Shown here: piece by piece, positions 18,323-27,227 of the stretch | Layout of the letters: each line of letters begins with the position of its first letter | Numbering within the stretch: the first letter of the stretch is position 1 | Source of the DNA: a virus | Length of the DNA stretch: 57,137 nucleotides | Virus record (IMG/VR): IMGVR_UViG_3300044718_000101 | Span: 1-57,137 of that record | Strand: one strand, 5' to 3' | Made by a program: the position numbers and the translations under genes | The notes under the pieces: generated by a model | The model's database searches: none | Told to the model about the DNA's origin: nothing | The model's input: the letters and a program-made list of their open reading frames with translations, nothing else

Positions 18323-18820
18323 CTATTTCTTAGGCTTGGCCTGTGCCTTTGGCTTGGGTTTCGGCTTGGCGACAGGGGCTTGAGTTGGCGCAGCGGCAGG
18401 AACGGCCGTCTGGACGGGCGATGTTGAATCAGTGCTTTCCTTTACGCCGGTTGCCTCCTCGCTTTTCTGGGCGGATGCGCCTTGAGCATTCGATTCGGAA
18501 TCGACTGGGCCCGTTCCCAAAGTGATCACCTTGTTTTCTTGCTGCACGTCTTCGGTCTGCGCTTCTTCAACCTGGACCGGATCGACAATGCCCAGTTCGA
18601 CAGCACGGCTCATCAAAATTCCGCCCTTTTCGGAGCAAAGAAGGATATGCCGGTTCGGGTCGTTCGCTTCTACAACGCAGCCCTGCTTGTCCAAGTACAA
18701 GCGCCGGCCAGGAAAATATTTCTTATTCATAGCTGAACTCTCAAATAAATCGATAGGCTTACAAGTGGTCGGAGAGCCGCAACTGCAACTCTCCACACCA
18801 CAAATGAAGCATCCGGGCAT
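18323..18820 (-). CDS. Cys-rich N-terminus, disordered Pro/Lys tail; unknown head-region protein
   Basis: 165 aa. Begins with a compact Cys cluster (PGCFICGVESCSCG, C20), has a short globular middle (FPGRRLYLDKQGCVVEAND), then a long low-complexity tail ending in KPKPKPKAQAKPKK. The start overlaps the previous stop as TAATG, supporting 18820 over the internal ATG at about 18730. The tail resembles the 56-aa protein's composition. No family recognised. Confidence 0.5.
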   Translation of the reverse strand: MPGCFICGVESCSCGSPTTCKPIDLFESSAMNKKYFPGRRLYLDKQGCVVEANDPNRHILLCSEKGGILMSRAVELGIVDPVQVEEAQTEDVQQENKVITLGTGPVDSESNAQGASAQKSEEATGVKESTDSTSPVQTAVPAAAPTQAPVAKPKPKPKAQAKPKK

Positions 18821-19227
18821 TAAAGGATAACGCCGGACAATCGAAGCGCGGCGAGGAGTGCGTTAACTTTCGCCTCTAGCCCGTCAAGGCGTGCCTCGAT
18901 ATTGGGAACCATATTGGCCCCAGATAGATAGGTCACAACCGCTGCAAGGTCCGCAAAGGTCCCCGGAACAGCCGTGATATTGGTCGTAGCAGCCAGATTT
19001 GCAACATCTGCCTGCTGAGTCACTACCATAACCAGCGCCCACGTCGGGGATACCTTCGTGTTCGTGTTCTGGTAGAGCTTGGCGTTAGTCGTATCGATCA
19101 TCAGGGCACCGGGCCCTGCAATCCCCGCGAGCGTTCCTGAAGTGCCGTTCACAGGCACGCCCGGGTTCTCGAACAAGGGGGTATCGTTCTGTCGACCGAG
19201 GCCCCTTGCTGGATCGGCGTAAGGCAT
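18820..19227 (-). CDS. Head decoration/fibre-like small protein
   Basis: 135 aa from ATG 19227, coupled by TAATG to the previous stop; an upstream in-frame ATG is less likely. Contains GALMIDTTNAKLYQNTNTK followed by SPTW, a beta segment typical of capsid decoration and fibre proteins, then a C-terminal coiled coil (IEARLDGLEAKVNALLAALRL) suited to trimerisation. Next to the capsid gene cluster, so it is probably on the head surface. Confidence 0.55.
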   Translation of the reverse strand: MPYADPARGLGRQNDTPLFENPGVPVNGTSGTLAGIAGPGALMIDTTNAKLYQNTNTKVSPTWALVMVVTQQADVANLAATTNITAVPGTFADLAAVVTYLSGANMVPNIEARLDGLEAKVNALLAALRLSGVIL

Positions 19228-19601
19228 TAAGCTTCCGCCGTCCACGAACCCGTGTAACCATAGACAGCCCAGTTAGAGCCACCCATGCACGAAAGACGCA
19301 CCGTCTCGCCAACAGCATCGGCCCATAGGTATTTACCGGCAGCACCCGGAACACCATTAGAAGGCAAGCTGATCGTGTCAGTGCCATTGGGATCGACACG
19401 GAGCTGCTGAGCGGTCCGCACGGCAAAGTCGAACCACAAGCCATCCTCTGCAGGGGGCAGCGTCAGCGTCACCGCGCCAGCGGCTCCGAAGTTGTTAAAG
19501 CATGATCCGCACTCACCGGCAAGGATCACATAATCGGCAACGTTGTGCGCAACTCTGCGAGGAGCGTGGCCGTTAGTTGTTCTCAAATCAGGGGTAGGCA
19601 T
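19227..19601 (-). CDS. Putative capsid decoration protein
   Basis: 124 aa with a very strong AAGGAGG site eight bases before the ATG, which implies high expression. Beta-rich sequence (AGAVTLTLPPAEDGLWFDF; VRTAQQLRVDPNGTDTISL) resembles small jelly-roll decoration or fibre-head domains. Three Cys residues are present. It follows the major capsid gene after a stable hairpin. Role inferred from position and strength of the ribosome site. Confidence 0.55.
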   Translation of the reverse strand: MPTPDLRTTNGHAPRRVAHNVADYVILAGECGSCFNNFGAAGAVTLTLPPAEDGLWFDFAVRTAQQLRVDPNGTDTISLPSNGVPGAAGKYLWADAVGETVRLSCMGGSNWAVYGYTGSWTAEA

Positions 19602-19645
19602 TGATCTTCCTCCTTAGGAAGCAGATAAGAAAAATGGAGTCAGGC

Positions 19646-19669
19646 CAGGACGGCTATAACGCCGCCCTG
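19646..19669 (-). terminator. Stable hairpin downstream of the capsid gene
   Basis: A 9-bp stem (CAGGGCGGC with GCCGTCCTG, one G-U pair) and 6-nt loop, followed 11 nt later by TTTTT on the minus strand. Could be a leaky terminator or an mRNA-stabilising hairpin that sets capsid and decoration protein levels. Confidence 0.4.
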
Positions 19670-19692
19670 ACAATCTAGTTGGGAGCCTTTAT

Positions 19693-21006
19693 CTAGGCAG
19701 CGAAGTCGGTCTCAACGAACGCTTGCGGCCTGATCAGGTCGAAAGCTGCCCGCATCTCGGCAAGGATGGCAACCAAGTTGCGGACGAAGAAGTCCTGGTG
19801 GCTGTCGGACGTAAGGATGTTCGACTGCTCGCGGTCCCAAAGGATAGCGAGTCTCCAGTCGGCAACCACACCGGTTCCTTCGTCGAATGCCTCGCACTCA
19901 ACAACCGGCAGACCCCAAAGACGAGGGATACCCAGAACGGACGGACCACCATAGTAGTAGCGGCCTTCGTTGTCCTTCATCAGGTCGAAGGCTTCCCAGT
20001 CGTTGGGATGCATAACGAACGCCGTTGCCTGAGCACGTCCAAGCGTTCGCACTTTGGTTCGCGCCTTCCGGGAAGTCGTGAGCCTATCCGTGTCGAAACT
20101 CTGTGTGCTGATATTGGGCTGATTCAGAACTCCGAGGAAGTTCTCCCCAACTCCATCACCCTTGGCCAGAAGGTCCTCCAGCTTCTCATCAATGCCATAC
20201 ATCAAGATCGTATCGATCAATGTCCGCAGCTGCCCGGCGTCGGCGACGGCGCGACGGGTTGCGGGGATCCAGTGAGCGATTGTCTTGACGTTGGTTTGCA
20301 CGAGTTCCAGAGCCCCGCCCGATTCGGGCTTCGTTCCAGAAACGCCTGCTGTAGCCGAAGCTTCAGGGACCGTATCCGCATTGTTTGTAAATGCAGTCAT
20401 CCGGACGAACTCAACAACATCGCTTTCGGTGTTACCATGGGTGATAACGTCGCGTAGCGTCAGCGGCCGCATAAATGTGCCCATGTCGAAGATTCCAGTT
20501 CGATCGGGAACCACGAACGCACCGGCGGACGTGTCAGAAGCACCGGTAAACAGGGTGCCCATCATCTGGCCACCAAGCTCTACCGCTGGTGAATCCACTC
20601 GCTGCTTCTGTGGAACTCTTGGCAGATTCGACATGAACGCCGCCATTTCCTTATCGGCAACCACCTGCTGGCCGATGGTCATGCGCCGTCCGTTGCGATT
20701 GGTTCCCGGGGCTCTTTGCGTTTCAGAAGGATGGGGAAGCTGGTTTGAAGCCCTGCCCATTTCGCGACCGCGTCGGTCATGAGCCGTGCGCTGCCCTTCC
20801 ATATCGAGCAAATCAGCAGCCTCGTGCTCGTATGCTTCGGTCTGCTTATTGGTGTCTTTGATGAACTTGACATCCTCGGCAGACATCTGCGCGTTGGCGT
20901 CCTTTTCAATCGCTTCGTCGTGTGCGTCGAACTTCTCGGAAACAGCCTTGTGGCCGTTCTCGATCTTTTCGCGCAGTTCTACAATTTTAGGATTCTCTCG
21001 TGGCAT
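19693..21006 (-). CDS. HK97-fold major capsid protein
   Basis: 437 aa. The first ~100 residues are charged and helical (KIVELREKIENGHKAVSEKF), acting as the scaffolding delta domain removed by the protease encoded just upstream. The mature part has recognisable HK97 sequence: AGAFVVPDRTG, then RDVITHGNTESDVVEFVRM, ending EMRAAFDLIRPQAFVETDF. It follows the protease gene with a TAATG overlap. Clear family member by content and order. Confidence 0.9.
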   Translation of the reverse strand: MPRENPKIVELREKIENGHKAVSEKFDAHDEAIEKDANAQMSAEDVKFIKDTNKQTEAYEHEAADLLDMEGQRTAHDRRGREMGRASNQLPHPSETQRAPGTNRNGRRMTIGQQVVADKEMAAFMSNLPRVPQKQRVDSPAVELGGQMMGTLFTGASDTSAGAFVVPDRTGIFDMGTFMRPLTLRDVITHGNTESDVVEFVRMTAFTNNADTVPEASATAGVSGTKPESGGALELVQTNVKTIAHWIPATRRAVADAGQLRTLIDTILMYGIDEKLEDLLAKGDGVGENFLGVLNQPNISTQSFDTDRLTTSRKARTKVRTLGRAQATAFVMHPNDWEAFDLMKDNEGRYYYGGPSVLGIPRLWGLPVVECEAFDEGTGVVADWRLAILWDREQSNILTSDSHQDFFVRNLVAILAEMRAAFDLIRPQAFVETDFAA

Positions 21007-22238
21007 TATTTCACTCCAAGCGCCGACAGTCGCCGTGCGCGGTTCAGATGCTGTTGCCGCAGGTCGTTGACCTCGCGGCCAGTTGAGGGCTCGCGCTCTG
21101 CCTCTTTGGGGTTCTGAGAGAGAAGCCCTTCGAGTTCGTCGCGAATGATGGCCAGTTGTCCGCGCACCTTTTCAGATAGCGGAGAACGGCCTTGGCCCGT
21201 GCGAATGGCTTTAAGGTCATCCACCCGGGCCGTGAGCGTTGTGAGTCCCCGAACGGCAGTAAGCACCGAATCGGAGTGCTCGTCCATCGTAAGCCGAATA
21301 GGCTCGGCTACGGTGGACTGAACATCGTTTGTGTCTAGATGGGCGCGTGCACCCTTGGTCACAGCAATCTTGCCGGACTCAAGCGCCTTTAGCGCATCTT
21401 CAAAGGTTCCAACTTTATCGGCCAGTCCGACTTTTACAGCCTCTGCACCGATATATACCCGGCCATCGGCAAGCTTCTTAGCCTGGTCGAAGGACATCCC
21501 GCGTCCGCGGGCAACCGCTTTAACGAATAGCTCGCCCTTTGCATCTACCGACCTCTGCCACTCGGCGAGTTGGTCGTCGGTGATCGCAGTTCCGTTAGTG
21601 CCTGCCCCTTTGAACTCGCCGTACTTCACGACGTGGACCGTTATGCCCTGGTCGGCTGCCATTTTGCTAAAATCTGGGGCAACGAGGAACACGCCCATTG
21701 CCCCATTTGTGGCAGTCGGGTTGCACCATATTTGAGAAGCGCTTGAGCCGATCCATAGGCCGCAACTCGCACTGCAATCGCTTACATACTGCAGCACAGG
21801 CTTCTTTTGGGCAAGCTTGTACAACAAGTCCGAGAGATCAGCAGATCCCGAAACTTCACCGCCTGGCGTATCGGTCCAAAGCGCTACTTGTTTTGCCTGG
21901 TCGTCATAAAGCAGGTTCGAGACTGCTGACATTAGGTCCCGAGTGCTGGTACCCCCCATGATCCACTGCCAGAACGTCATGTTCTTGGAAAGCGGGCCAA
22001 CCATATTTAGAAGCGCCGTCCCATTCGAGTTCAGCGCATAGCCTTTATCGTCATCGGCCGGGCATGAGAACCCGTATTCGTCCGCCCATGCGTCACCTCG
22101 CCCAGACTCATAGGCAGCTTTGGCAGAAAGGATTTCTTTGAGCGTTGCATCCCGCATACGCGAGTAGTTCGTCCTGAGCCATGTTTCGCTGAGAGCGAGG
22201 AATTCGTCCTGTGGGAAAAGCTGCTGGCGTTTATTCAT
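21006..22238 (-). CDS. Prohead protease, S49/SppA-like
   Basis: 410 aa from ATG 22238; an upstream TTG at 22259 lies inside a terminator U-tract and is disfavoured. The S49 core is visible: TPGGEVSGSADLSDLLYKL, then SDCSASCGLWIGSSASQIW with the expected nucleophile Ser in the SASCG segment, and KYGEFKGAG, where the Lys partner of the Ser/Lys dyad is expected. The C-terminal ~100 residues are charged and helical and may be a scaffolding part. It cleaves the capsid delta domain. No clear Shine-Dalgarno site precedes the ATG. Confidence 0.85.
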   Translation of the reverse strand: MNKRQQLFPQDEFLALSETWLRTNYSRMRDATLKEILSAKAAYESGRGDAWADEYGFSCPADDDKGYALNSNGTALLNMVGPLSKNMTFWQWIMGGTSTRDLMSAVSNLLYDDQAKQVALWTDTPGGEVSGSADLSDLLYKLAQKKPVLQYVSDCSASCGLWIGSSASQIWCNPTATNGAMGVFLVAPDFSKMAADQGITVHVVKYGEFKGAGTNGTAITDDQLAEWQRSVDAKGELFVKAVARGRGMSFDQAKKLADGRVYIGAEAVKVGLADKVGTFEDALKALESGKIAVTKGARAHLDTNDVQSTVAEPIRLTMDEHSDSVLTAVRGLTTLTARVDDLKAIRTGQGRSPLSEKVRGQLAIIRDELEGLLSQNPKEAEREPSTGREVNDLRQQHLNRARRLSALGVK

Positions 22239-22257
22239 GGTGATTTTGGGAGGCAAC

Positions 22258-22282
22258 AAAAAAGCCGCTTGAATGGCGGCTT
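22258..22282 (-). terminator. Intrinsic terminator between portal and protease genes
   Basis: On the minus strand, stem AAGCCGC / GCGGCTT (7 bp) with loop CATTCAA is followed directly by TTTTTT. It stands only 20 nt upstream of the protease ATG and 26 nt after the portal stop. Confidence 0.7.
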
Positions 22283-22307
22283 GAATGACGGTGCTAAAAA
22301 TCTGTGA

Positions 22308-23672
22308 CTAGACTCTAGTCTTTGGCTTAGGCTTGACCTTCGCGGGTACTCCACCTTGAGGGTCTTCCCCATCAATCAGCGAGTCGTCGGGCGGCTCTGG
22401 GGCTGAACCTTTTGGCCAGATGATCGTATCGCCCCCTGGAAGCGGGGGATCGCCGTACATAGCTCTGAGTTCGTTCACGGTCTTGCGAGTGCTAACCATG
22501 ATCTTGTTGCGCGTTTCTTCTTCTGTCTTGTCTTCTTGCAACACTTCTACACCCGTTGTATCGAAACCCGTGGTGTACGATTCGTCAATCGTGAAGTCTG
22601 GCAATACCTGCTGATCGAGCGTCTGAGTGATAACCCTATGAAGCGACATGATGCCGCGCCGGTAGGACTGTCTTTCTTCGAATGTCGCATTGGACATCGT
22701 ATTGCGGTCAAGGCCTGCGCCCGTTTTGGCAACGCCTGGGGCTACGCCAAGTAAAGCAGGGATTCTCTCTTCAGCGGTCTTGCGCTGCTCTCTGGTCAAG
22801 AGCTTGCCCAAATCGGCGCCAACATGGTCAACCTTCATCGGAAGGTTATGAACGACCGTTCCGCCCTGTTTGCCGTGGGTGCTTTGCGCATCGATCTTCT
22901 GTTTAATCGCTTTGCGCTCGTCCTCATCGGGCCCCATGTAATCCGGATCGATCTTGAACATGGCAGGGTCGGGGCTAACCATAGTTCCGATCATCCCCAT
23001 GTTCTCACCAACTGCAGCCGAGAACATTCCCCACGCCTCATCGGTAAATATCTCGGTTCGGCCAGCTTTCAAGCGGGACAGCCCCTTGCGCGTGTTCTTC
23101 GGATCCACTCCGCGCCGGAAATGAACGATATCCTTTGGGTCAATCTCAATCGGCTTCGAAAATCCAGGCGAATACAAATAGTGGTCGATGTAAACGGAAC
23201 CGTCAGGCGGGTAAATCGGCTCCATCAGGTGATGAGGGATGTAGAGATAACCGATAACTGCGTCCAGCCCTCCGCGCAACTTGTACCAGTAAGCGTTCCC
23301 GTCGATATCGAGTCCGATGATCGTTCCTGCCCAAAGAATATCGTCGCCGTAAAGCTCATTGGGACGCTTTAGAATCTGCTGCAACCTGCGCAGCGCCGCG
23401 TTTCCATGACGGATTGGCTGAATAACCGGTTTGTCTTCCGTGGTTTGTCGATAAATCCGAAGAGGAGCCTCAGCCCAGATGTCGAACTTCCACCCGAGGC
23501 AGATCATTACGATGCTATTGCCAAGTGAATCGACAGCAGCAATCAGCGATGCAAGTTGATCGGGGCTAAGCCCGTTAAGCATCCACGAACCGCCGCCAAT
23601 ACTCCCGCGCTCTCTAGGGAATCTGAATACCCCTTTGAGAAAGGCCTTTGCGCGGTCTAAGATGTTTGGCAT
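22308..23672 (-). CDS. Portal protein, HK97 type
   Basis: 454 aa. Family-typical segments: GGSWMLNGLSPDQLASLI near the N-terminus, LKRPNELYGDDILWAGTIIG at about 101-120, DPKDIVHFRRGVDPKNTRKG, then TREQRKTAEERIPALLGVAPG and a Pro/Lys-rich C-terminus. Forms the dodecameric DNA entry ring and terminase docking site. Located directly after large terminase with a 7-bp gap. Confidence 0.9.
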   Translation of the reverse strand: MPNILDRAKAFLKGVFRFPRERGSIGGGSWMLNGLSPDQLASLIAAVDSLGNSIVMICLGWKFDIWAEAPLRIYRQTTEDKPVIQPIRHGNAALRRLQQILKRPNELYGDDILWAGTIIGLDIDGNAYWYKLRGGLDAVIGYLYIPHHLMEPIYPPDGSVYIDHYLYSPGFSKPIEIDPKDIVHFRRGVDPKNTRKGLSRLKAGRTEIFTDEAWGMFSAAVGENMGMIGTMVSPDPAMFKIDPDYMGPDEDERKAIKQKIDAQSTHGKQGGTVVHNLPMKVDHVGADLGKLLTREQRKTAEERIPALLGVAPGVAKTGAGLDRNTMSNATFEERQSYRRGIMSLHRVITQTLDQQVLPDFTIDESYTTGFDTTGVEVLQEDKTEEETRNKIMVSTRKTVNELRAMYGDPPLPGGDTIIWPKGSAPEPPDDSLIDGEDPQGGVPAKVKPKPKTRV

Positions 23673-23679
23673 AGTGGTG

Positions 23680-25215
23680 TTAGCTCATTGCGTGGCGCAA
23701 CTTACGAGTTCTCTTCGGTGGCCTTAACTTAGATATGATATATCTCAAACAATCCGCGAAATGGAACTTTGCCTTGTCCCTAATTTCCTTTGTCGGCTCG
23801 AGCTGATCGTCCAAAACTCTTGAATATCGCGTGATGTTTGCCACTGTCTTCACGCAGGTATCGAAGATGATAAGGTTCCCCGACGTGAACGCCTCGTAAA
23901 CACAACCGATTTGCGTCTCCACGTCATTAACAGGCGGCTCATCGAAGGGGATACCATGCATTCGGTAGGCCTCGCGCCACCCATCTTCCTGATGTGAACC
24001 AGCCGCGCCGGGATTGATGCCATGTGGCCCAATCGCTCTGACTAACGCCTCTCTCATCCCTTGGGCGTGCTCTTTGTAGCTCTTGCTTTTCTGCGTATAC
24101 TCGGCAACGACATAGAGCGTTTCACTTACCGGATCCTTGGCGATCCAGACGCAAGCCGTGTTATTGTTTCCAAAGTCGCCACCGGGAAAGACCTTCCAAT
24201 CGATCGGGATTGCAAATGGCTTACAAATGTGCTTCTTAGTGTCGAAGCATCCGTAAATCAGACCGGCGGGGCGAGTAAAGAGCCCTTTATACATCATGTC
24301 GAACTCCCAGTCCGGCATGCCGTTTTCCTCGCGCTCTAACTCACATTCCTGCTCTGAAATGTTCGGATTGAACCAGCTAGGGAAGTTGAAGAACGCCCAC
24401 CGCTTGTCACCGCGTTTGATTGCGGTTTCGGCTTTATCGTAAACATCCGTCTTGAACCAACCCCACTCATAAGGGGTTGTTCCCCAGAAGCGGCGGCCAA
24501 ACATTCCGCCCGGCCCTTCCGCTTCGTAGTAAGTGTCCTTCCACCACTTCAGCATTTCCCTTTGGGCATCAGTGAGCGCTTCCCATGCCCGCTTGAAAGT
24601 GTAGGACCTAGCGACCTTTAACCGGCGATTGAACGCCCGGTATGAGGCTTGCTTATTCTCCTTTTGCCCCGCCTCATCCCACGCCCCGGCTAAGGCGGTC
24701 ATCGATTCAAGGTTGCTTGAATCCTGGGTATAGGCGAACGTGAATGTAACCGGACAATGATCGAATCCTAAGACCTTTCGCAGCCCCTCTTTACTGAAGA
24801 AGAACTTCGGCTTATTCCCGCCGATCAGCCGGCCAAGCTGCTCCTCTTCTTCGAATAGGTCCTTAAACGCCGGTAAAGCCTGCTCGCCCATCAGCGTGAG
24901 CGTGGGCCCGGCATAGATGAACTTACCCTCGCCGAATAGCAGTATCAGCGGGGCGCATCGCTGGACTTCTCTTAAGAGCCAAGGTGCCTCCGTTGCAGTC
25001 TTGCCTCCTTGCGTTCCTGCAACCGCGACAACCTCCATCGCATGCGAAGCCCACGCCGCACTTTGTCCTTCGTGGAACCACTCCGGAGGGAAAGAAAAAT
25101 CCGAGACTTCTTCGTTCGCCGGAGTCTTTAACTCGGCGAAGTTATCAAGCCGTTCAGCTATTCTGCGTTCGAACTTCTCCGCTAGCGAAAGTGAGCCTGA
25201 CGATTGATAAGGCAA
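23680..25215 (-). CDS. Terminase large subunit
   Basis: 511 aa. ATPase motifs: Walker A AGTQGGKT (about 66-73) and Walker B AGAWDEAG with D180/E181. The C-terminal nuclease has FPGGDFGNNN (D347) and a late acidic residue in KFHFADCLRYII. It cuts and pumps concatemeric DNA through the portal. The first 62 bp overlap the small subunit gene, so expression is coupled. Confidence 0.92.
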   Translation of the reverse strand: MPYQSSGSLSLAEKFERRIAERLDNFAELKTPANEEVSDFSFPPEWFHEGQSAAWASHAMEVVAVAGTQGGKTATEAPWLLREVQRCAPLILLFGEGKFIYAGPTLTLMGEQALPAFKDLFEEEEQLGRLIGGNKPKFFFSKEGLRKVLGFDHCPVTFTFAYTQDSSNLESMTALAGAWDEAGQKENKQASYRAFNRRLKVARSYTFKRAWEALTDAQREMLKWWKDTYYEAEGPGGMFGRRFWGTTPYEWGWFKTDVYDKAETAIKRGDKRWAFFNFPSWFNPNISEQECELEREENGMPDWEFDMMYKGLFTRPAGLIYGCFDTKKHICKPFAIPIDWKVFPGGDFGNNNTACVWIAKDPVSETLYVVAEYTQKSKSYKEHAQGMREALVRAIGPHGINPGAAGSHQEDGWREAYRMHGIPFDEPPVNDVETQIGCVYEAFTSGNLIIFDTCVKTVANITRYSRVLDDQLEPTKEIRDKAKFHFADCLRYIISKLRPPKRTRKLRHAMS

Positions 25216-25819
25216 GGTTCTGTTGTTCCTGGGTCAGCCCTAACTGCGTATTTGTAAAGACATCGATCACAGCATTTGCAACCGCATCGGCCCTTCTTAA
25301 CGCTTCGGCCTCATTAAGCGCCCTAGCCCTATCGTGGAGAATGCTGCTCTCCGCTAATGTGTGACCCTTTAGTTCGTCACCTAATGCTTTCCACTGAGCC
25401 CACAAGGGAGCCAAGCGGTTCATCCTAGTTCTGGTCGGCTTCCCTTCGCAGATGCCAGCGATTTCGGCCCAAACCTCGTTCATCCGAAGTTCAACAACCG
25501 TGATTAAGTTCTTCAGGCTTAACAGTTCTTGCGGTTCGACTAAGGCACAGTTCGGAAAGACGGCCTGGTTATGAAACTTACTAGCCCGCCCATGAATCTG
25601 AGGAGCACCTGTGGACGTGCCGCCATGAGTCCTGCACCGGCCGTTGCAATATCCGCCGAACCAAACATGAGGATCATCTTCGCATCTGGTTCCCGGGAAG
25701 GATTTAGATTCGGCTCCGCAAATCTCGGAACCGTCCTCGCATTTGAACGGCTCCCCTTTCGGCGGATAGCTGTTGTAGGGGATATTGCGCCGGGTTGTGC
25801 CTTTTTGACCTTTCGCCAC
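25154..25819 (-). CDS. Terminase small subunit (putative)
   Basis: 221 aa from GTG 25819. The N-terminal 60 residues have six Cys and two His (CEDGSEICG, GTRCEDDPHVWFGGYCNGRC) and lead into RTHGGTSTGAP, a motif common in phage small terminases of the HGGxxxGAP type. The rest is helical. Recognises packaging DNA and stimulates the large subunit. Confidence rests on the motif plus overlap with the large subunit gene. Confidence 0.7.
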   Translation of the reverse strand: MAKGQKGTTRRNIPYNSYPPKGEPFKCEDGSEICGAESKSFPGTRCEDDPHVWFGGYCNGRCRTHGGTSTGAPQIHGRASKFHNQAVFPNCALVEPQELLSLKNLITVVELRMNEVWAEIAGICEGKPTRTRMNRLAPLWAQWKALGDELKGHTLAESSILHDRARALNEAEALRRADAVANAVIDVFTNTQLGLTQEQQNLALSIVRLTFASGEVRTQNS

Positions 25820-26110
25820 CTAGACACCACTCGTAGAAACTACAGCCGGAGCAAGCGCCGCCGAAGCATGGCCCAAAATCTCATTGGCCACCGTCTCGAC
25901 AAGCGAAACAATCGGAGCCGATACGCCGTGCTCTGCTGCGATCTTCGCGATCTCACCCGGCAGCAACTGGCTTACAAGCGGGATCGCCTCGGCCAGAACC
26001 TCTTTCCCCGTGGCCACAGCCTCAGCGGCAAGCTTTGAGACTTTGGCCTTGACAACCGATTCAGCGACCGAGAAAAAGTGGCCCATCGCTAGGCTTAGGT
26101 GGATATGCAT
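25820..26110 (-). CDS. Small Ala-rich helical protein at the head of the packaging genes
   Basis: 96 aa with AGGAG upstream of ATG 26110. Almost wholly alpha-helical and Ala/Val-rich (KAKVSKLAAEAVATGKEVLAE, then LVETVANEILGHASAALAP), weakly amphipathic. The stop directly abuts the GTG of the small terminase. No family recognised. Confidence 0.5.
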   Translation of the reverse strand: MHIHLSLAMGHFFSVAESVVKAKVSKLAAEAVATGKEVLAEAIPLVSQLLPGEIAKIAAEHGVSAPIVSLVETVANEILGHASAALAPAVVSTSGV

Positions 26111-26474
26111 GAATGTGTTTCTCCTGGGGTTCCTCGTAGATGCCCCGAAATCTGCAATTGTCTAGCCGTAGACGACCATATTGCCGACGTCAGCAAAATG
26201 GTTCTATGTGTAGACAATCCTGGGTGGAACAGTTTTGATTTGAGCCAGAAGATTGTTCCGGTCAGCTTCAAAAATGTGGGCTGGAGATTGTATTTCTCCA
26301 TCTGAGCGGCAAAATATTACAAGGTAGAGGTCGTGCTTAGGTGAGCGGTCTAACTAGACGAACTCGGCATAGATCGGACGGCAAACTGACAACTTAAGAA
26401 AAGCGCTTTATCCTATAAGCGTTAGGTTCAAATCTTTACAATAACCGTGCGAAACAGGCCCGAAATGTTTACTA
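26111..26474. other. Non-coding gap upstream of the packaging operon
   Basis: About 360 bp without a supported gene. It holds an 8-bp inverted repeat (ATTGTCTA at 26157-26164, TAGACAAT at 26211-26218) and, on the minus strand near 26410-26445, a weak promoter-like pair TTGTAA, 18 nt, TATAGG. It is the most likely place for the late promoter, but no consensus promoter is visible. Confidence 0.35.
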
Positions 26475-26861
26475 TTAGGAGTCGTGATATTCGGTGTTGA
26501 TAATGGTCATGTATTCCAGGTCTTCAACACCTACAATGGCTGTTCTCGTGGCGTAGCCAACATTGGCAGCCCAAACCCAGGTTTCGCGATCAATGTCGTA
26601 ACGACCGCCTTTGTAGCCTTCCATCGATTCTCCGATACGGCCTTCCAAATGTGCAATCAGGTCCTTCAGCAAGGCGTCTTCGGCCTGGGGCTCAGTCTCG
26701 TACCCTAGGGCTGCTTGCTCATAAAACCCTCGGTAACTGTCGAGTTTCGTGGGGATGATGCCGCCAAAGTCGAAGCGGACTGCCTTGTCGGGGTATTCGG
26801 GGTTGATCGTGGCTTTCAGCGCGTCGATCAGTTCGCCTAGTTGCAATTTGCTTCTCTTCAT
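26475..26861 (-). CDS. Conserved-looking phage protein of unknown function
   Basis: 128 aa from ATG 26861; a longer frame reaches 27056 but overlaps the upstream gene, so the internal start is preferred. Sequence LGELIDALKAT, FDFGGIIPTKLDSYRG, then ALLKDLIAHLEGRI suggests a small alpha/beta protein. It is the last gene of the lysis cassette before the late-gene gap. Function not recognisable. Confidence 0.55.
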   Translation of the reverse strand: MKRSKLQLGELIDALKATINPEYPDKAVRFDFGGIIPTKLDSYRGFYEQAALGYETEPQAEDALLKDLIAHLEGRIGESMEGYKGGRYDIDRETWVWAANVGYATRTAIVGVEDLEYMTIINTEYHDS

Positions 26862-26869
26862 AACATCGC

Positions 26870-27109
26870 TCACTTCGGCCCATCCGCATTGCTCGTAAGG
26901 CCTGTGCTTACCGGGGCATTCTTGGTTGTGTAATAGGCGTGTCCGTCCACTCCGAGCCCTGCGACGAAGCCCGACAATGCATAATGCGGAATCGTGTCTA
27001 CCCCAATTCCAAATAAGAAGTGCATCCCAACACCTAAGAGGAACCCAGCTAGGCACCCTAACAGACCACGGAAGCCCGCTATCTTAGGATCGTAGGGGAG
27101 TTGGTTCAT
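26870..27109 (-). CDS. Two-pass membrane protein (79 aa), holin-like candidate
   Basis: ATG at 27109 overlaps the previous stop as ATGA. Two hydrophobic stretches (about residues 16-37, LLGCLAGFLLGVGMHFLFGIG, and about 42-58) separated by a short turn. Size, topology and position in the lysis region fit a class II holin or a small membrane accessory protein; the sequence alone cannot prove it. Confidence 0.5.
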   Translation of the reverse strand: MNQLPYDPKIAGFRGLLGCLAGFLLGVGMHFLFGIGVDTIPHYALSGFVAGLGVDGHAYYTTKNAPVSTGLTSNADGPK

Positions 27110-27222
27110 GGGCGTTTGTAAATTCGGAAGATCAGCACCGCTTCTACCAGAACCACTACCAGCGGAAGCCAGGGATGGTGGTCGAAGAAAGAGAGCCATG
27201 ATTGGTTCCAGTGGGTGTACAC
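27106..27222 (-). CDS. Tiny one-pass membrane protein (38 aa)
   Basis: GTG at 27222 to TGA at 27106, with the stop overlapping the next ATG. Aromatic N-terminus (YTHWNQSWLSFFDHHPW) then a hydrophobic helix (LPLVVVLVEAVLIF) and a basic end (RIYKRP). Six bases after the stop of the TM/coiled-coil gene. Topology resembles small lysis accessory proteins. Start codon GTG and short length keep confidence moderate. Confidence 0.45.
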   Translation of the reverse strand: MYTHWNQSWLSFFDHHPWLPLVVVLVEAVLIFRIYKRP

Positions 27223-27227
27223 GGCGG

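Noticed and set aside
26099-26305. 68-aa plus-strand frame in the gap upstream of the packaging operon
   Set aside because: No ribosome site, overlaps the start of a minus-strand gene, and its complement is also open; composition gives no support.
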